The notes under the pieces are model-generated. The model searched no databases. It saw only the letters and a program-made list of their open reading frames with translations, and was not told the origin of the DNA. The translations under genes were made by a program, and so were the position numbers. Below are positions 54,201-62,226 of a stretch of 64,000 nucleotides of DNA, in pieces (within the stretch, counting starts at the first letter, position 1; every line of letters starts with the position of its first letter). The DNA comes from Bradyrhizobium sp. SSBR45G (GTDB taxonomy: Bacteria; Pseudomonadota; Alphaproteobacteria; Rhizobiales; Xanthobacteraceae): assembly GCF_030159255.1 (NCBI RefSeq), contig NZ_BSCT01000031.1:1-64000 (forward strand), given 5' to 3'.

Positions 54201-54497
54201 CTGTCGGATCGGCTCAACTGGCAGGTAGAGGCCGCCTATGTCTGGACCTCGCAGAACGCGATCGACACGCACTATTTCACGTTCGGGCGCGATCCTGCTT
54301 CTGGACAAGGAACCGGCTTCCAGGCGGAGACTGTCCTGAACTATCAGCTGACCGACAACTTCCGGATCGGCATCGGTGGGCGTTGGTGGCATCTCAGCAC
54401 AAACGCGGTCGATTCGTTCAATCAGGTCCTGAGATACACGACGGAGCGCTATGGCGTCTTCGTCCAGGGCTCCTACCAGTTCAGCCGCGGAAGATAG
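51231..54497 (+). CDS. Outer-membrane beta-barrel protein with TPR domain (conduit porin candidate)
   Basis: A 1088-residue exported protein. The signal segment (about 18-39) is followed by a beta-rich domain (about 42-180), a TPR/helical domain (about 205-290: DEARASIKKGNFNAAIDLLR, QTAAAQAEYEDYLRRYPSGE), and a Pro/Gly linker. About 750 residues of alternating aromatic/hydrophobic beta strands follow and end in YGVFVQGSYQFSRGR, typical of a large outer-membrane barrel. TGATG couples it to the giant cytochrome (GTG 51228 is the alternative start). By analogy with MtrB/PioB porins it would sheath or anchor the cytochrome, but it has a different N-terminal half. A TPR-barrel exporter (PgaA/BcsC style) is the alternative reading. 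Confidence 0.8.
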   Translation: MRGPSGQVAAARSAGWRISLLSVLLAILLDGAFGVVPAQPVIDQFVAGANATTVGNCSLLRVNFHVRVRYTGHFPLDQGSQLSVSLQLVDRDAIMARRVVRREGVRVDNAQGSGIQDVYLTLDQNRGPILVVQFAGEFTYQIVQSGSFEQVAIVIARKGPVSACKVKALVPSVAAPDAPKPAAVPGAAASVRNDNRTMQQPSAADIRFAEASMDEARASIKKGNFNAAIDLLRKVLKLPENGSSAEAQELLGVARQKAGQTAAAQAEYEDYLRRYPSGEGAERVRQRLAALLTATSSAPARPRDMPSATPDGGDMGAGMPATAAGPNGDTRWSMSGSLSTTFITNDTTSAVKDRAIAPNPNADPDAHRVHQNTLLTNFDYLGTADNDRIRTKFRLAFTHERQFDTGNDKYGVSTAQVDYTLKEADVTLRVGRQSRNTGGVIGRFDGAVLSWQKSPGLRLNVLAGSPNWSRFDAPFKDGKTLYGASIDFGKILGGLETTVYLITQYDRNIIDRQAIGAEFRYFDANKSLLGLIDYDTHFRALNAAVFSGTYTFEDKSVVNASFDYRRVPFLSTWNALQGQPFLTLYDMMKFNTAGEIRQLAIDRTPTFQSAMVSYSRPLNETWQVAADATVTNLTGTLPSGGVDGTPASGLEYYLSAQLTGNGIIKPGDLFMGALRYASLADSKFYVLDLATRYPITPDLAISPRLRAGYRSGTRTDLKEYTILPSLLVSYLWSKEISLETEIGYRFVDSTLANVKTTTKDLFATVTLRRDFNADGVTKCNASIVSCAWARPAALQGGQGVGSGDMPLQSRASIMPSYMLETGVRYWFSSGQNRYRYFADQAATLQVSRLAYGGMTGHSGEMFFRVDALDGPFTNMFLKGYVGAGKISSGTLVDEDFAPFVNPSSKTVSNVGGRLQYANLDVGFNLLETDRFRLGAFVGYQYWTETVDARGCTQVGGNPVICSPALGAGVKVVTEQDRWHSGRAGVSLDTRLSDRLNWQVEAAYVWTSQNAIDTHYFTFGRDPASGQGTGFQAETVLNYQLTDNFRIGIGGRWWHLSTNAVDSFNQVLRYTTERYGVFVQGSYQFSRGR

Positions 54498-54510
54498 CAG
54501 GCGCCTTCTC

Positions 54511-55788
54511 ATGAACTATCAGATTCGACCATCCGGCGTCTTCCCCGACTACGACGCGATGTTCCACGATGCACTGGATCGGCTGCATCAGGAGCGGCGC
54601 TATCGTGTCTTTGCGGACCTCGAACGCCTGGCGGGCCGCTATCCGCATGCGATCTGGCATTCGGGAGAGGGCAGGCGCGAGGTCGTGATCTGGTGCTCAA
54701 ACGACTATCTGGGCATGAGCCAGCACCCGAAGGTGATCAGCGCCATGATCGATACCACGTGGCGCATGGGTACGGGAGCTGGCGGCACCCGCAATATCGC
54801 AGGGACTAATCATCCGCTCGTCGTCCTTGAGCAGGAGCTTGCCGACCTCCACGGCAAGGAAGCCGCGCTGGTGTTCACTTCCGGCTACGTTTCCAACGAG
54901 ACGGGGATATCGACGATTGCCAAGCTGTTGCCCGGGTGTCTGTTGTTATCCGACGCATTGAACCACAACTCCATGATCGAAGGTGTTCGCAAGGCCGGCG
55001 TGGAGAAACAGATCTGGCTGCACAATGACATGGGGCACCTCGAACGGCTCCTGCGCGCAGCTGGCCCCGAACGGCCCAAGCTCATCGTGTGCGAGAGCCT
55101 CTACTCGATGGATGGGGACATCGCACCGCTGCATCGTATCTGCGATCTGGCCGAGCGCTATGGCGCGCTGACCTATGTCGACGAGGTGCATGCGGTGGGG
55201 ATGTATGGCCGGCGCGGCGGGGGCATAGCCGAGCGCGACGGCGTCATGGACCGAATCGATGTTATCGAGGGCACGCTGGCAAAAGCCTATGGCTGTTTGG
55301 GCGGCTATATTGCGGCGGGGGCGAACCTGATCGATGCGGTGCGCTCCTACGCACCGGGATTCATCTTTACGACGGCATTGCCGCCGCCGGTCTGCGCCGC
55401 TGCGACGGCGGCAATCCAGCATCTCAAAGTCTCGACAGCCGAGCGGGAGCGGCATCAGGCGCGTGCGGCGCGGTTGAAGTCCGTCCTGATGGAGGCGGGC
55501 TTGCCGGTGATGCCGAGCGAGAGCCATATCGTGCCGGTGCAGGTCGGCGACCCCGAGAGGTGCCGCGCAGCTTCGGACCTGCTGCTGTCGGAGCACGGCA
55601 TCTACATCCAGCCGATCAATTACCCCACAGTCATGCGGGGCACGGAGCGCCTGCGTCTCACGCCAACGCCCTATCACGATGACGAACTCACGAACCAGCT
55701 GGTTCATGCGATGGTAAAGGTCTGGGACAGGCTCAACCTTCCTCGTCGTCAGGACAGCGAGCTGTCGCGCAGGCACCTGGCGCCATAG
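54511..55788 (+). CDS. hemA: 5-aminolevulinate synthase
   Basis: A 425-residue PLP enzyme condensing glycine and succinyl-CoA to 5-aminolevulinate, the first step of heme synthesis in alphaproteobacteria. Motifs: CSNDYLGMSQHPKV and GTGAGGTRNIAGTNHPLV at the N-terminal end, D224 and H227 in YVDEVHAVGMYGRRGGG, and the PLP lysine K258 in GTLAKAYGCLGGY (most ALAS have GTLGKAFG). It starts 13 nt after the barrel gene; the frame open from 54451 only reads over the barrel end. Position as last gene of a multiheme operon indicates a dedicated heme supply; alphaproteobacteria usually carry another hemA elsewhere. Confidence 0.92.
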   Translation: MNYQIRPSGVFPDYDAMFHDALDRLHQERRYRVFADLERLAGRYPHAIWHSGEGRREVVIWCSNDYLGMSQHPKVISAMIDTTWRMGTGAGGTRNIAGTNHPLVVLEQELADLHGKEAALVFTSGYVSNETGISTIAKLLPGCLLLSDALNHNSMIEGVRKAGVEKQIWLHNDMGHLERLLRAAGPERPKLIVCESLYSMDGDIAPLHRICDLAERYGALTYVDEVHAVGMYGRRGGGIAERDGVMDRIDVIEGTLAKAYGCLGGYIAAGANLIDAVRSYAPGFIFTTALPPPVCAAATAAIQHLKVSTAERERHQARAARLKSVLMEAGLPVMPSESHIVPVQVGDPERCRAASDLLLSEHGIYIQPINYPTVMRGTERLRLTPTPYHDDELTNQLVHAMVKVWDRLNLPRRQDSELSRRHLAP

Positions 55789-55993
55789 CGCTTCTCTGCG
55801 AGCGCACCAAGGTCATCGTCTCGTCGCGCCACAAACGTCAGCGCGGCAGGGCCTGCCGGCCTCACGTTTCCATCAGGAATCGTTCGAACTGCGGTGATCG
55901 ACTGGATGTCAGCCAATATGTCAGCCAATCGTTGGCGCCCGAGCCAATCCTCGGCCGTTGATTTGATCAAGCCCGAACGCGGCGGGCTCCAGC

Positions 55994-56716
55994 TCAGAAA
56001 AAGGTCGCCAATGTGATGCGCGGCCAGCTGGCCTCGGCGCGAGCGGCCCTCAATTTCGCGGTCCATGCATCGACGATGGCGCCGATCACGAGCCGTCCGT
56101 TGGTGCGGGCATCGGGCTGCTTCATCGTCGGTGTTCCCAGCGGCAGGGCGATCACGCCGTGGGCTGCCGACAGCAATGCCGAGGCGAGCCTCGGGGCGAG
56201 GCCAGGGGAAGGGTCGGCGTCCTGAGACAGCAGAAACTCCCGTACGGTCTTGACGAAGATCTCTAAGCTGCGGCGGGCGACCGCAGTATCACCAAAATAC
56301 GTGCCATCCGGAAAACGGCGGTCCTCGACGGTACCAGCCATCGAATACAGCGATCGGAAATTGTCTGGGTTCGCGATCCAGTAGGCGACATAGGTTTCCA
56401 TCACCCGGCGCAGCCGCAGTTCAGCATCGGCGGTCTGGGTCCGGACCGCCTCCAGTTCGGCTGCGACCGCATCGAGGTTCTGCTGCTTGACCGCCAGCAG
56501 CAGCAGGATCTTCGTCGGGTAGTATTTGAGAATTGTCCCCTTCGAATAACCCAGGCTGTCGGCGATCTTCTGGATCGAGACGGACTCCAGCGACCCCGCG
56601 GCAAACTCCTTGCGTGCGGTCTCGAGAATCCGGGATTTCAACGCCTCCTTGTCGGCGTCACCCCGTGCGCGCTTCTGAAAGCGTCGAGACCCCGTACCTC
56701 CTGATGTTCCTTGCAC
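55994..56716 (-). CDS. TetR-family repressor
   Basis: A 240-residue regulator. After a basic leader (GSRRFQKRARGD), the TetR HTH occupies about residues 25-72 (SRILETARKEFAAGSLESVS, IQKIADSLGYSKGTILKYYP). The C-terminal ligand-binding domain is helical with ETYVAYWIANPDNFRSLY. The start is probably GTG 56716 behind GGGGAGG; no ATG is better placed. It is divergent from the P450, and a perfect palindrome lies in the P450 promoter, so it likely represses the P450 until an aromatic ligand binds. Confidence 0.85.
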   Translation of the reverse strand: MQGTSGGTGSRRFQKRARGDADKEALKSRILETARKEFAAGSLESVSIQKIADSLGYSKGTILKYYPTKILLLLAVKQQNLDAVAAELEAVRTQTADAELRLRRVMETYVAYWIANPDNFRSLYSMAGTVEDRRFPDGTYFGDTAVARRSLEIFVKTVREFLLSQDADPSPGLAPRLASALLSAAHGVIALPLGTPTMKQPDARTNGRLVIGAIVDAWTAKLRAARAEASWPRITLATFF

Positions 56717-56790
56717 TGCAGATCATCCTCCCCTGGCGCATGGAATGCCGCGCTTCGCCGAACCGCGCAAGCGATGAGGCAACACGTCCC

Positions 56791-56819
56791 TTGACTTAAA
56801 TGACCAGGGTCATTTATCT
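56791..56819 (+). promoter_or_regulatory. P450 promoter with TetR operator
   Basis: -35 TTGACT (56791-56796), 17-nt spacer, -10 TTATCT (56814-56819). A perfect palindrome, TAAATGACC (56797-56805) / GGTCATTTA (56808-56816) with an AG centre, fills the spacer. This geometry is classic for repression by the divergent TetR protein. Confidence 0.75.
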
Positions 56820-56851
56820 ACCGTCCAACAAAACATCGGGGAGGGTTTGCG

Positions 56852-58045
56852 ATGGCTTTCGCTGCTGTCGTGTCGAGCGATTTCGATCCATTCAGTTCCG
56901 AGACGCGGCACGATCCGTACGGTCGATATGACGAACTGCGTGCGGCGGGTCCGGTGGTCAGGCTCACCAGATACGGCATCTGGGCGGTCCCGCGATTTGC
57001 GGAAACCAAGGCGATCCTGGAGGACCCGGTCAACTTCAGCAGCGCCGGTGGCGCCGGTCTGGCGAACTATTTCAAGCAGAAGCCCTGGCGGCCGCCCAGC
57101 ATCGTGCTCGAGGCCGATCCGCCGCTTCATACCCGGACGCGCGCCGTGCTGGCGCGCGTGCTGTCGCCGGGCGTGATGCGCAAGCTCGCGGAAGGCTTCA
57201 AGGCCAAGGCCGTCGCCCTGGTTGAGCCGCTCGTGAAGGCGGGCTCTTGCGACGGCGTTCGCGACATTTCCGAGGTGTTTCCGACCAGCGTCTTTCCCGA
57301 TGCGCTCGGAATCGAGGACGATAGCCGGGACAATTTCCTGACCTATGGCGCGATGGTGTTTGCCGGGTTCGGTCCCGAGAACGACTATTTCCGCGCGCTG
57401 ATGACCAAGGCCGAGGCCGTTCTGCCCTGGGTGGCGGCGAAGTGCCAGCGGGACCAGCTGCGTCCCGGAAGCTTCGGCGCGCAGATCTACGAAGCCGCCG
57501 ATGCAGGAGAGATCAGCGCGGAAGAGGCGGCGCTGCTGGTGCGCTCGCTGCTGTCGGCAGGGCTCGACACCACGATCAGCGGGATCGGCATTGCCTTGTA
57601 CAATCTGGCCAAGGCGCCCGCGCAATGGGCGATGCTGGCCGACAACCCGCAGCTTGCGCGGGCCGCCTTCGACGAAACCCTGCGTTTCGATTCACCGGCG
57701 CCGTTCGTATTTCGAACCACCCCGCATGAGACCGAGATCGCAGGCGTTCCGATTGCGCGCCACGAGAAAATCCTGCTGCTGGTCGCATCGGCCAATCGTG
57801 ACAACGCGAGGTGGGAGCGTGCCGACCAGCTCGACATCACGCGCCGAGTGTCCGGTCACGTCGGCTTCGGAGTAGGCATTCACGGCTGCGTTGGCCAGAT
57901 GGTGGCCCGGCTCGAGGCCGAGTCGGTGCTGTCGGCGCTCGCGGAGCGCGTCGCCCGGATCGAGATCACGGGCGACATCCCATTCCGCGAAAGTACCGGA
58001 CTGCGAGCCGTGAATTCGCTGCCGCTGCGTCTGGTCGCGAAATGA
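56852..58045 (+). CDS. Cytochrome P450, CYP199-like
   Basis: A 397-residue soluble bacterial P450. Signatures: EADPPLHTRTRAVLARVLSP (helix C region), the I-helix SLLSAGLDTTISGIG with the acid-threonine pair, the K-helix FDETLRFDSP (ExxR), and the heme loop GFGVGIHGCVGQ with the proximal Cys. Overall pattern is close to CYP199A enzymes of Rhodopseudomonas, which demethylate or hydroxylate para-substituted benzoates, so an aromatic acid is the likely substrate (inference). No ferredoxin or reductase gene is adjacent. Expression appears to be controlled by the divergent TetR through the operator at 56797. Confidence 0.88.
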   Translation: MAFAAVVSSDFDPFSSETRHDPYGRYDELRAAGPVVRLTRYGIWAVPRFAETKAILEDPVNFSSAGGAGLANYFKQKPWRPPSIVLEADPPLHTRTRAVLARVLSPGVMRKLAEGFKAKAVALVEPLVKAGSCDGVRDISEVFPTSVFPDALGIEDDSRDNFLTYGAMVFAGFGPENDYFRALMTKAEAVLPWVAAKCQRDQLRPGSFGAQIYEAADAGEISAEEAALLVRSLLSAGLDTTISGIGIALYNLAKAPAQWAMLADNPQLARAAFDETLRFDSPAPFVFRTTPHETEIAGVPIARHEKILLLVASANRDNARWERADQLDITRRVSGHVGFGVGIHGCVGQMVARLEAESVLSALAERVARIEITGDIPFRESTGLRAVNSLPLRLVAK

Positions 58046-58296
58046 GAAGGAGGTCGGAACGAGCCAGTCCGACCGCGCCACCGCGGTGGCGCGGCCGGGC
58101 CGGATGATTTTTCAGTGCAGCTGGATGCATCCCCGAACAAGATCGCGTGGTGTTCTACCGTTCATACCCGCTCGGCAAGTGCTGGACCGCCCCGGTCGGG
58201 CAAGCTGTCGATCAAGCGGTGAGGCCGAGCTTTCGTCCACATCGTGAAGACCGGCGTCGAGGGGGAAGCTGCGATCGTTCGGACGGTCGCCGCAGC

Positions 58297-59403
58297 TCAG
58301 ATCGGCATGGCCAGCTGCATCTCGACGCCGGTCTCGGCGTCCTGCAACGATGACAGGGAGACGCCGAGGAGCCGCACCGGCCTGGGCAACGGCATCTCGC
58401 CCCGAAGCAGCGCCAGGGCCAGCCGCTCCAGCTCGGCGCGACTGGAGACCGCCGTGGCAACGGACCGGCTGCGCGTGATGATGTCGAAATCGGCGAACTT
58501 GATCTTCAATGTGATCGTCCGCCCCCTGTTGCCGGTCGCTTCGCAGTGCCGCCAGACCTTGTCGATCAGCGGCTGCAACTCGGCTGCCATCGGTTCGTAC
58601 GCGGTGAGATCCGTCGCAAAGGTGTTTTCGGCGCCGACCGATTTCCGGATGCGAGTGGCCCGGACCGGGCGGTGATCGATGCCGCGCGAGATCCAGTAGT
58701 AATAGCTGCCGGCTTTGCCGAAGTGCTGCTGCAGGAAGGGCAGGCTCTGATTGCGGATGTCGAGGCCGGTGTGAATGCCCAGTGCGTTGAACCTGGCGGC
58801 GGTCGCCGGGCCGATGCCGTGAAACTTGCCGACCGGCAGCCCCTCCACGAAGGCTGCCCCCATCTCCGGGGAGATCACGTATTGGCCGTTCGGCTTGCGA
58901 TGGTCGGAGGCGAGCTTGGCCAGGAACTTGTTGTAGGAGATGCCCGCCGAGGCATTGAGGCCGGTCTCGGCCTTGATCCTGGCGCGGATCTGCAGCGCGA
59001 TGTCGCGGGCCAGTGGAATGCCCTGCAGATTCTCGGTGACGTCGAGATAGGCCTCATCCAGCGACAGCGGCTCGATGAGCGGCGTGTGCTCGGCGAAGAT
59101 CGCGCGGATCTGCTGGCTGATCGCCTTGTAGACCTCGAAGCGCGGCTTGACGAAGATCAGGTCCGGGCACAGGCGCCTGGCGGTTACGGACGGCATCGCC
59201 GAGCGCACGCCGAACTTGCGCGCCTCATAGCTCGCAGCCGCCACCACGCCGCGCTCGCGCGACCCGCCGACGGCCACGGGCTTGCCGCGCAGTTCGGGAT
59301 TGTCCCGCTGCTCGACCGACGCATAGAATGCATCCATGTCGATGTGGATGACCTTGCGGATGACCGTCGGCGCGGCATCCGGGCCTGAACCGGAGCTTGG
59401 CAT
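58297..59403 (-). CDS. dinB: DNA polymerase IV
   Basis: A 368-residue Y-family translesion polymerase. Catalytic motifs HIDMDAFYASVEQRDNPELR (about 20-39) and PLSLDEAYLDVTENL (about 110) carry the metal-binding acids. Thumb HhH segments (GIGPATAARFNALGI) and the little-finger domain (RIRKSVGAENTF ... TLKIKFADFD) are present. The C-terminus MQLAMPI may be a sliding-clamp motif. Start taken at ATG 59403 (TTG 59409 possible). It bypasses DNA lesions, often under SOS control; no LexA box was checked with confidence. Confidence 0.93.
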   Translation of the reverse strand: MPSSGSGPDAAPTVIRKVIHIDMDAFYASVEQRDNPELRGKPVAVGGSRERGVVAAASYEARKFGVRSAMPSVTARRLCPDLIFVKPRFEVYKAISQQIRAIFAEHTPLIEPLSLDEAYLDVTENLQGIPLARDIALQIRARIKAETGLNASAGISYNKFLAKLASDHRKPNGQYVISPEMGAAFVEGLPVGKFHGIGPATAARFNALGIHTGLDIRNQSLPFLQQHFGKAGSYYYWISRGIDHRPVRATRIRKSVGAENTFATDLTAYEPMAAELQPLIDKVWRHCEATGNRGRTITLKIKFADFDIITRSRSVATAVSSRAELERLALALLRGEMPLPRPVRLLGVSLSSLQDAETGVEMQLAMPI

Positions 59404-59670
59404 CGCCAAGATCTACCAGAGCTCTGCGCCAGAGTCTGTCAGCAGGCCGCGGGGTGTTCAGCCTGTCTTTCGTATGCCATTTGCCTGCTCAGAACATCCG
59501 TTCGACACGGGGTTGCTCGGCTCGTGCCCATCCGACGCGCCGAACCGGGAGCGCAAGGACATGCCCCGGAGCGTGAGTGCCCAACGTGATCGAGACGAGA
59601 GCGCCGGTTCCGGTCTCATGAACAGGGCCTTGTCTGCCGGTGTGGGCAGGTCCAGCCTGACGTTGGGCCG

Positions 59671-60576
59671 ATGTTCGAGCTGATTTTCCTGGGAACCTCG
59701 GCGAGCGTGCCGTCGGAGGACCGCAATCATCCGGGGCTTCTGGTCCAGGCCGGCGGCCAGCGCATGCTGGTCGATTGCGGCGAGGGAATTCAGCGCCAAC
59801 TGCTGGCGAGTGGTGCGGGCTTTCGGCGGCTCGACCGCATCCTGCTCACCCACGGGCATCTCGACCACATCCTCGGCATTCCCGGACTGTTCTCGACGCT
59901 GCGGCTTCGCCGGAGCGATGACGTCATGAGTGTTCTCGGCAGTCCAGGAACGCTCGATGTGGTCATCCGCATGCTCGCGGGATTGTGGGGCGAGGGCCGC
60001 GCGCCGATCCCGCTTCAGCTCATTCCGCTGACGCCCGGACAGGTCGTCGACGCCGGCACGTTCACGATCGACGGCTTTCCTGTCCGGCACCGCGACACCG
60101 ACAGCTTCGGTTTTGCGTTCGTCAGCCGAGCGCGCCGTCATCTGCTGCCGCAGCGCCTCGCGGCCCTCGCCGTGCCGGATGGTCCGTTGCGAAAGACGCT
60201 GGCGGCGGGCCGAGCCGTCACGCTCGATGACGGCCGCATTATCAGGCCCGAGGATGTCCTCGGGCCTCCGCGCGGAGGGAAGAAGCTCGTCATCGTCGGC
60301 GATACCGAGACCACCGATGGCCTGCAGGAGCATGTTCGCGACGCGGATCTCCTGGTGATCGAGGCGACGTTTCTCCAGCGCGATGCTGCCACCGCCCGTG
60401 ACTACGGTCATCTGACCGCTGCGGATGCCGCCACGCTCGCGGTGTCCGGCAATGTCGGTCAGCTCGTCCTGAACCACATCTCCGGCCGCTACACCGACGA
60501 CGAGATCCTGGACGAGGCGAGGGCGATTTTTCCGGCCAGCCGGATTGCATCGGACTTCGATCGACTGATCGTGTAG
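59671..60576 (+). CDS. rnz: Ribonuclease Z / metallo-beta-lactamase-fold hydrolase
   Basis: A 301-residue zinc hydrolase. The N-terminal FLGTSASVPSEDRNHPGLLV is typical of RNase Z. The metal motif THGHLDHILG provides H61, H63, D65 and H66. Later ligands are in IVGDTETTD and LVLNHISGRYTDDE. RNase Z matures tRNA 3' ends; short MBL proteins of this type can also have other phosphodiesterase roles. It ends just before the first tRNA-Val fragment, marking the probable edge of the resident chromosome. Confidence 0.8.
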   Translation: MFELIFLGTSASVPSEDRNHPGLLVQAGGQRMLVDCGEGIQRQLLASGAGFRRLDRILLTHGHLDHILGIPGLFSTLRLRRSDDVMSVLGSPGTLDVVIRMLAGLWGEGRAPIPLQLIPLTPGQVVDAGTFTIDGFPVRHRDTDSFGFAFVSRARRHLLPQRLAALAVPDGPLRKTLAAGRAVTLDDGRIIRPEDVLGPPRGGKKLVIVGDTETTDGLQEHVRDADLLVIEATFLQRDAATARDYGHLTAADAATLAVSGNVGQLVLNHISGRYTDDEILDEARAIFPASRIASDFDRLIV

Positions 60577-60673
60577 CTGCTCGCGGACGACGAACGTCCT
60601 GGGCGCCGCTCAGTAACTCACTCGGAACAGCTCATCGGAGATGGCCGGCGAATTTCTGGGATGTCGATGAGAA

Positions 60674-60719
60674 ATGGTGGGCGCACAAGGGATCGAACCT
60701 TGGACCTCTCCTGTGTGAA
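60674..60719 (-). repeat. tRNA-Val(CAC) 3' fragment, candidate attachment site (left copy)
   Basis: On the minus strand these 46 nt match tRNA positions from the anticodon loop (TTCACAC, anticodon CAC) through the variable loop, T-stem CAAGG/CCTTG with loop TTCGATC, acceptor 3' strand TGCGCCC, discriminator A and CCA. The 5' half is absent. It matches the copy at 62671-62716 with one mismatch (60712 versus 62709), as expected for duplicated core sites of a tRNA-targeting integrase. Confidence 0.8.
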
Positions 60720-60879
60720 GGCTGCGGGTCAACTTATTTTTCGTTATCGATCAGTTAGTTAATTGAGGTCCTGCCGACGGTGCACGGCGTATGCACGGGG
60801 CGGTGAGGACGGTGTCCGGGCAAAGCGGGTAGCCGTCTCGGGTGAGACGGCGTTACCCTTCCTCCTGCAAGGGACGGGC

Positions 60880-60945
60880 TTACGACCCCAGCCATACCAA
60901 AAAGGCAACCAGGACCTGGGGATCTACCCGGATGGAGATTGTCAT
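60880..60945 (-). CDS. Possible 21-residue membrane peptide
   Basis: ATG 60945 follows a strong AGGAGGTG (spacing 7) and encodes MTISIRVDPQVLVAFLVWLG plus Ser, a short sequence with a hydrophobic end. The SD quality is the main support. The rest of the roughly 380-nt interval 60720-61102 shows no other convincing gene. Confidence 0.35.
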   Translation of the reverse strand: MTISIRVDPQVLVAFLVWLGS

Positions 60946-61102
60946 TGGCGGACACCTCCTTCGGCGGCAGTTGCCGCAACGTCGGCCGACGTTGGCTCTT
61001 TTCTAGCCCAGAAAAGCCGTAGGTTGCAACGACACAATTAACATCCCCGTTTGCGTCAAACCGTGATCGGCGGCGAGCATCTCGCCGCCCGCTAGCTAGC
61101 AG

Positions 61103-61327
61103 CTAGCCACCGATTCTGTCGCAACTCCCGATACCAGATTTGCCGATCGCAAAAGCGCCGCAGTTCTTGACCTCACGAGTCGACAGAGGCCACCACATGC
61201 TGGCAGCAAGTGCCGTCAAAGCGACGAGTACTGTAATGGGAATCGTGCGGCCTATTCGAAGTCGGGGCTTAAGCGCGAAATCGATTTCAATTGGCGAGGC
61301 ATGGAAGATCGATGGAAGTAGTTTCAT
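61103..61327 (-). CDS. Small hypothetical protein with one TM segment
   Basis: A 74-residue product starting at MKLLPSIFHASPIE with AGGGAAA 6 nt upstream. One membrane segment (IPITVLVALTALAASMWWPL, about 28-47) is followed by a short tail with two Cys (VKNCGAF, SCDRIGG). No family is recognised. It lies within the 2-kb stretch between the tRNA fragments. Confidence 0.5.
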   Translation of the reverse strand: MKLLPSIFHASPIEIDFALKPRLRIGRTIPITVLVALTALAASMWWPLSTREVKNCGAFAIGKSGIGSCDRIGG

Positions 61328-61365
61328 GATCCGTTTCCCTGAAAAATCTATTAGTTGACCGGCGG

Positions 61366-61698
61366 CTATGCCTTCAGCCATGCTTTGACTCTGGCTACCA
61401 TCTCAGCTTGAGTTATGGGATGCTGAGACGATGTCGAGGGGTAGGGTTGCGAAACTTGCGTTTGATAATCGGGGCCGCGATCAACCAGTTCGAACGAGTC
61501 TTTTCCTCGACAGTTGATCCGAAGCTTGCGAGATGTCTCGGGCTTGATCACGATTACCTCGTGCGCATCGGTTGAGATTTCGACGATTTGAAGTACTGGA
61601 TGGTCTGAAAGCCAATTTTGCAAATCGTCTGCCACCTCACGAGCCAGCTCTTCCAAGCTTGGCTCTGGCTTCGCGTTTTGCTCGTCGAACACATTCAT
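61366..61698 (-). CDS. Hypothetical protein, cargo of the integrated element
   Basis: A 110-residue acidic, soluble protein (MNVFDEQNAKPEPSLEELAR, a core with VLQIVEISTDAHEVIVIKPE, and a C-terminal helix AEMVARVKAWLKA). GAGGGAAA precedes ATG 61698 at 4 nt. The frame open to 61749 has no SD. Not recognised; the Met/Lys helix end and small size are typical of element cargo genes. Confidence 0.55.
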   Translation of the reverse strand: MNVFDEQNAKPEPSLEELAREVADDLQNWLSDHPVLQIVEISTDAHEVIVIKPETSRKLRINCRGKDSFELVDRGPDYQTQVSQPYPSTSSQHPITQAEMVARVKAWLKA

Positions 61699-61733
61699 CG
61701 GTTTTCCCTCAGAACTGTTGCAGCATAAAAGGC

Positions 61734-61961
61734 TTAAGTCGGCGCCCAAATATCATCTCCCTTATGCTCCGCATTGAAGCACAAGGACGCGCCATCAACA
61801 GATGTTTTCGACGTCAGCATGTGCTCGCGCATGTCGCTGAACATCGCCAGGACATCGTTGAGCCCTAGCTTGCCTTTCCAATGATCACGTAGCGCGTGCA
61901 TCTGTAGTACAGCGATCTCGCCCTGCTTAGCTGGGTCAGTTTCAGCGTAATAAGCCTTCAT
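61734..61961 (-). CDS. Small hypothetical protein, cargo of the integrated element
   Basis: A 75-residue soluble, mostly helical protein (MKAYYAETDPAKQGEIAVLQ, LRDHWKGKLGLNDVLAMFSD). No signal peptide and no recognised family. Its stop lies 35 nt before the start of the next leftward gene, suggesting a two-gene unit. The SD is weak. Confidence 0.45.
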   Translation of the reverse strand: MKAYYAETDPAKQGEIAVLQMHALRDHWKGKLGLNDVLAMFSDMREHMLTSKTSVDGASLCFNAEHKGDDIWAPT

Positions 61962-62226
61962 CGGTTGGGACTATTGACCGACCTCCCCCCAACCGTTGCC
62001 CGCGCCTTCTTAGAGGCGGGCTTGAGGCCTTGGCTCAGGCGCACGATGCGCTCGCCGGTCGGATGGAAGGGGAGGCAGGCTGTGCTTTAATAGGCACTAG
62101 TACACTTTGTTTTGCATTTTAAGGGTTTTGCTAACGGATAATTAACCGGAATTTCCTGGGAAAAATTAACCGCAACTTTAGTCGTTTTAGAGAGAATGGA
62201 GCCATGATGTACAAGGAGTTGTACAG

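Noticed and set aside
60755..61041. Overlapping 74- and 92-residue frames after the left tRNA fragment
   Set aside because: Neither has an SD or family features; the only well-placed SD in this stretch belongs to the 21-residue frame at 60945.
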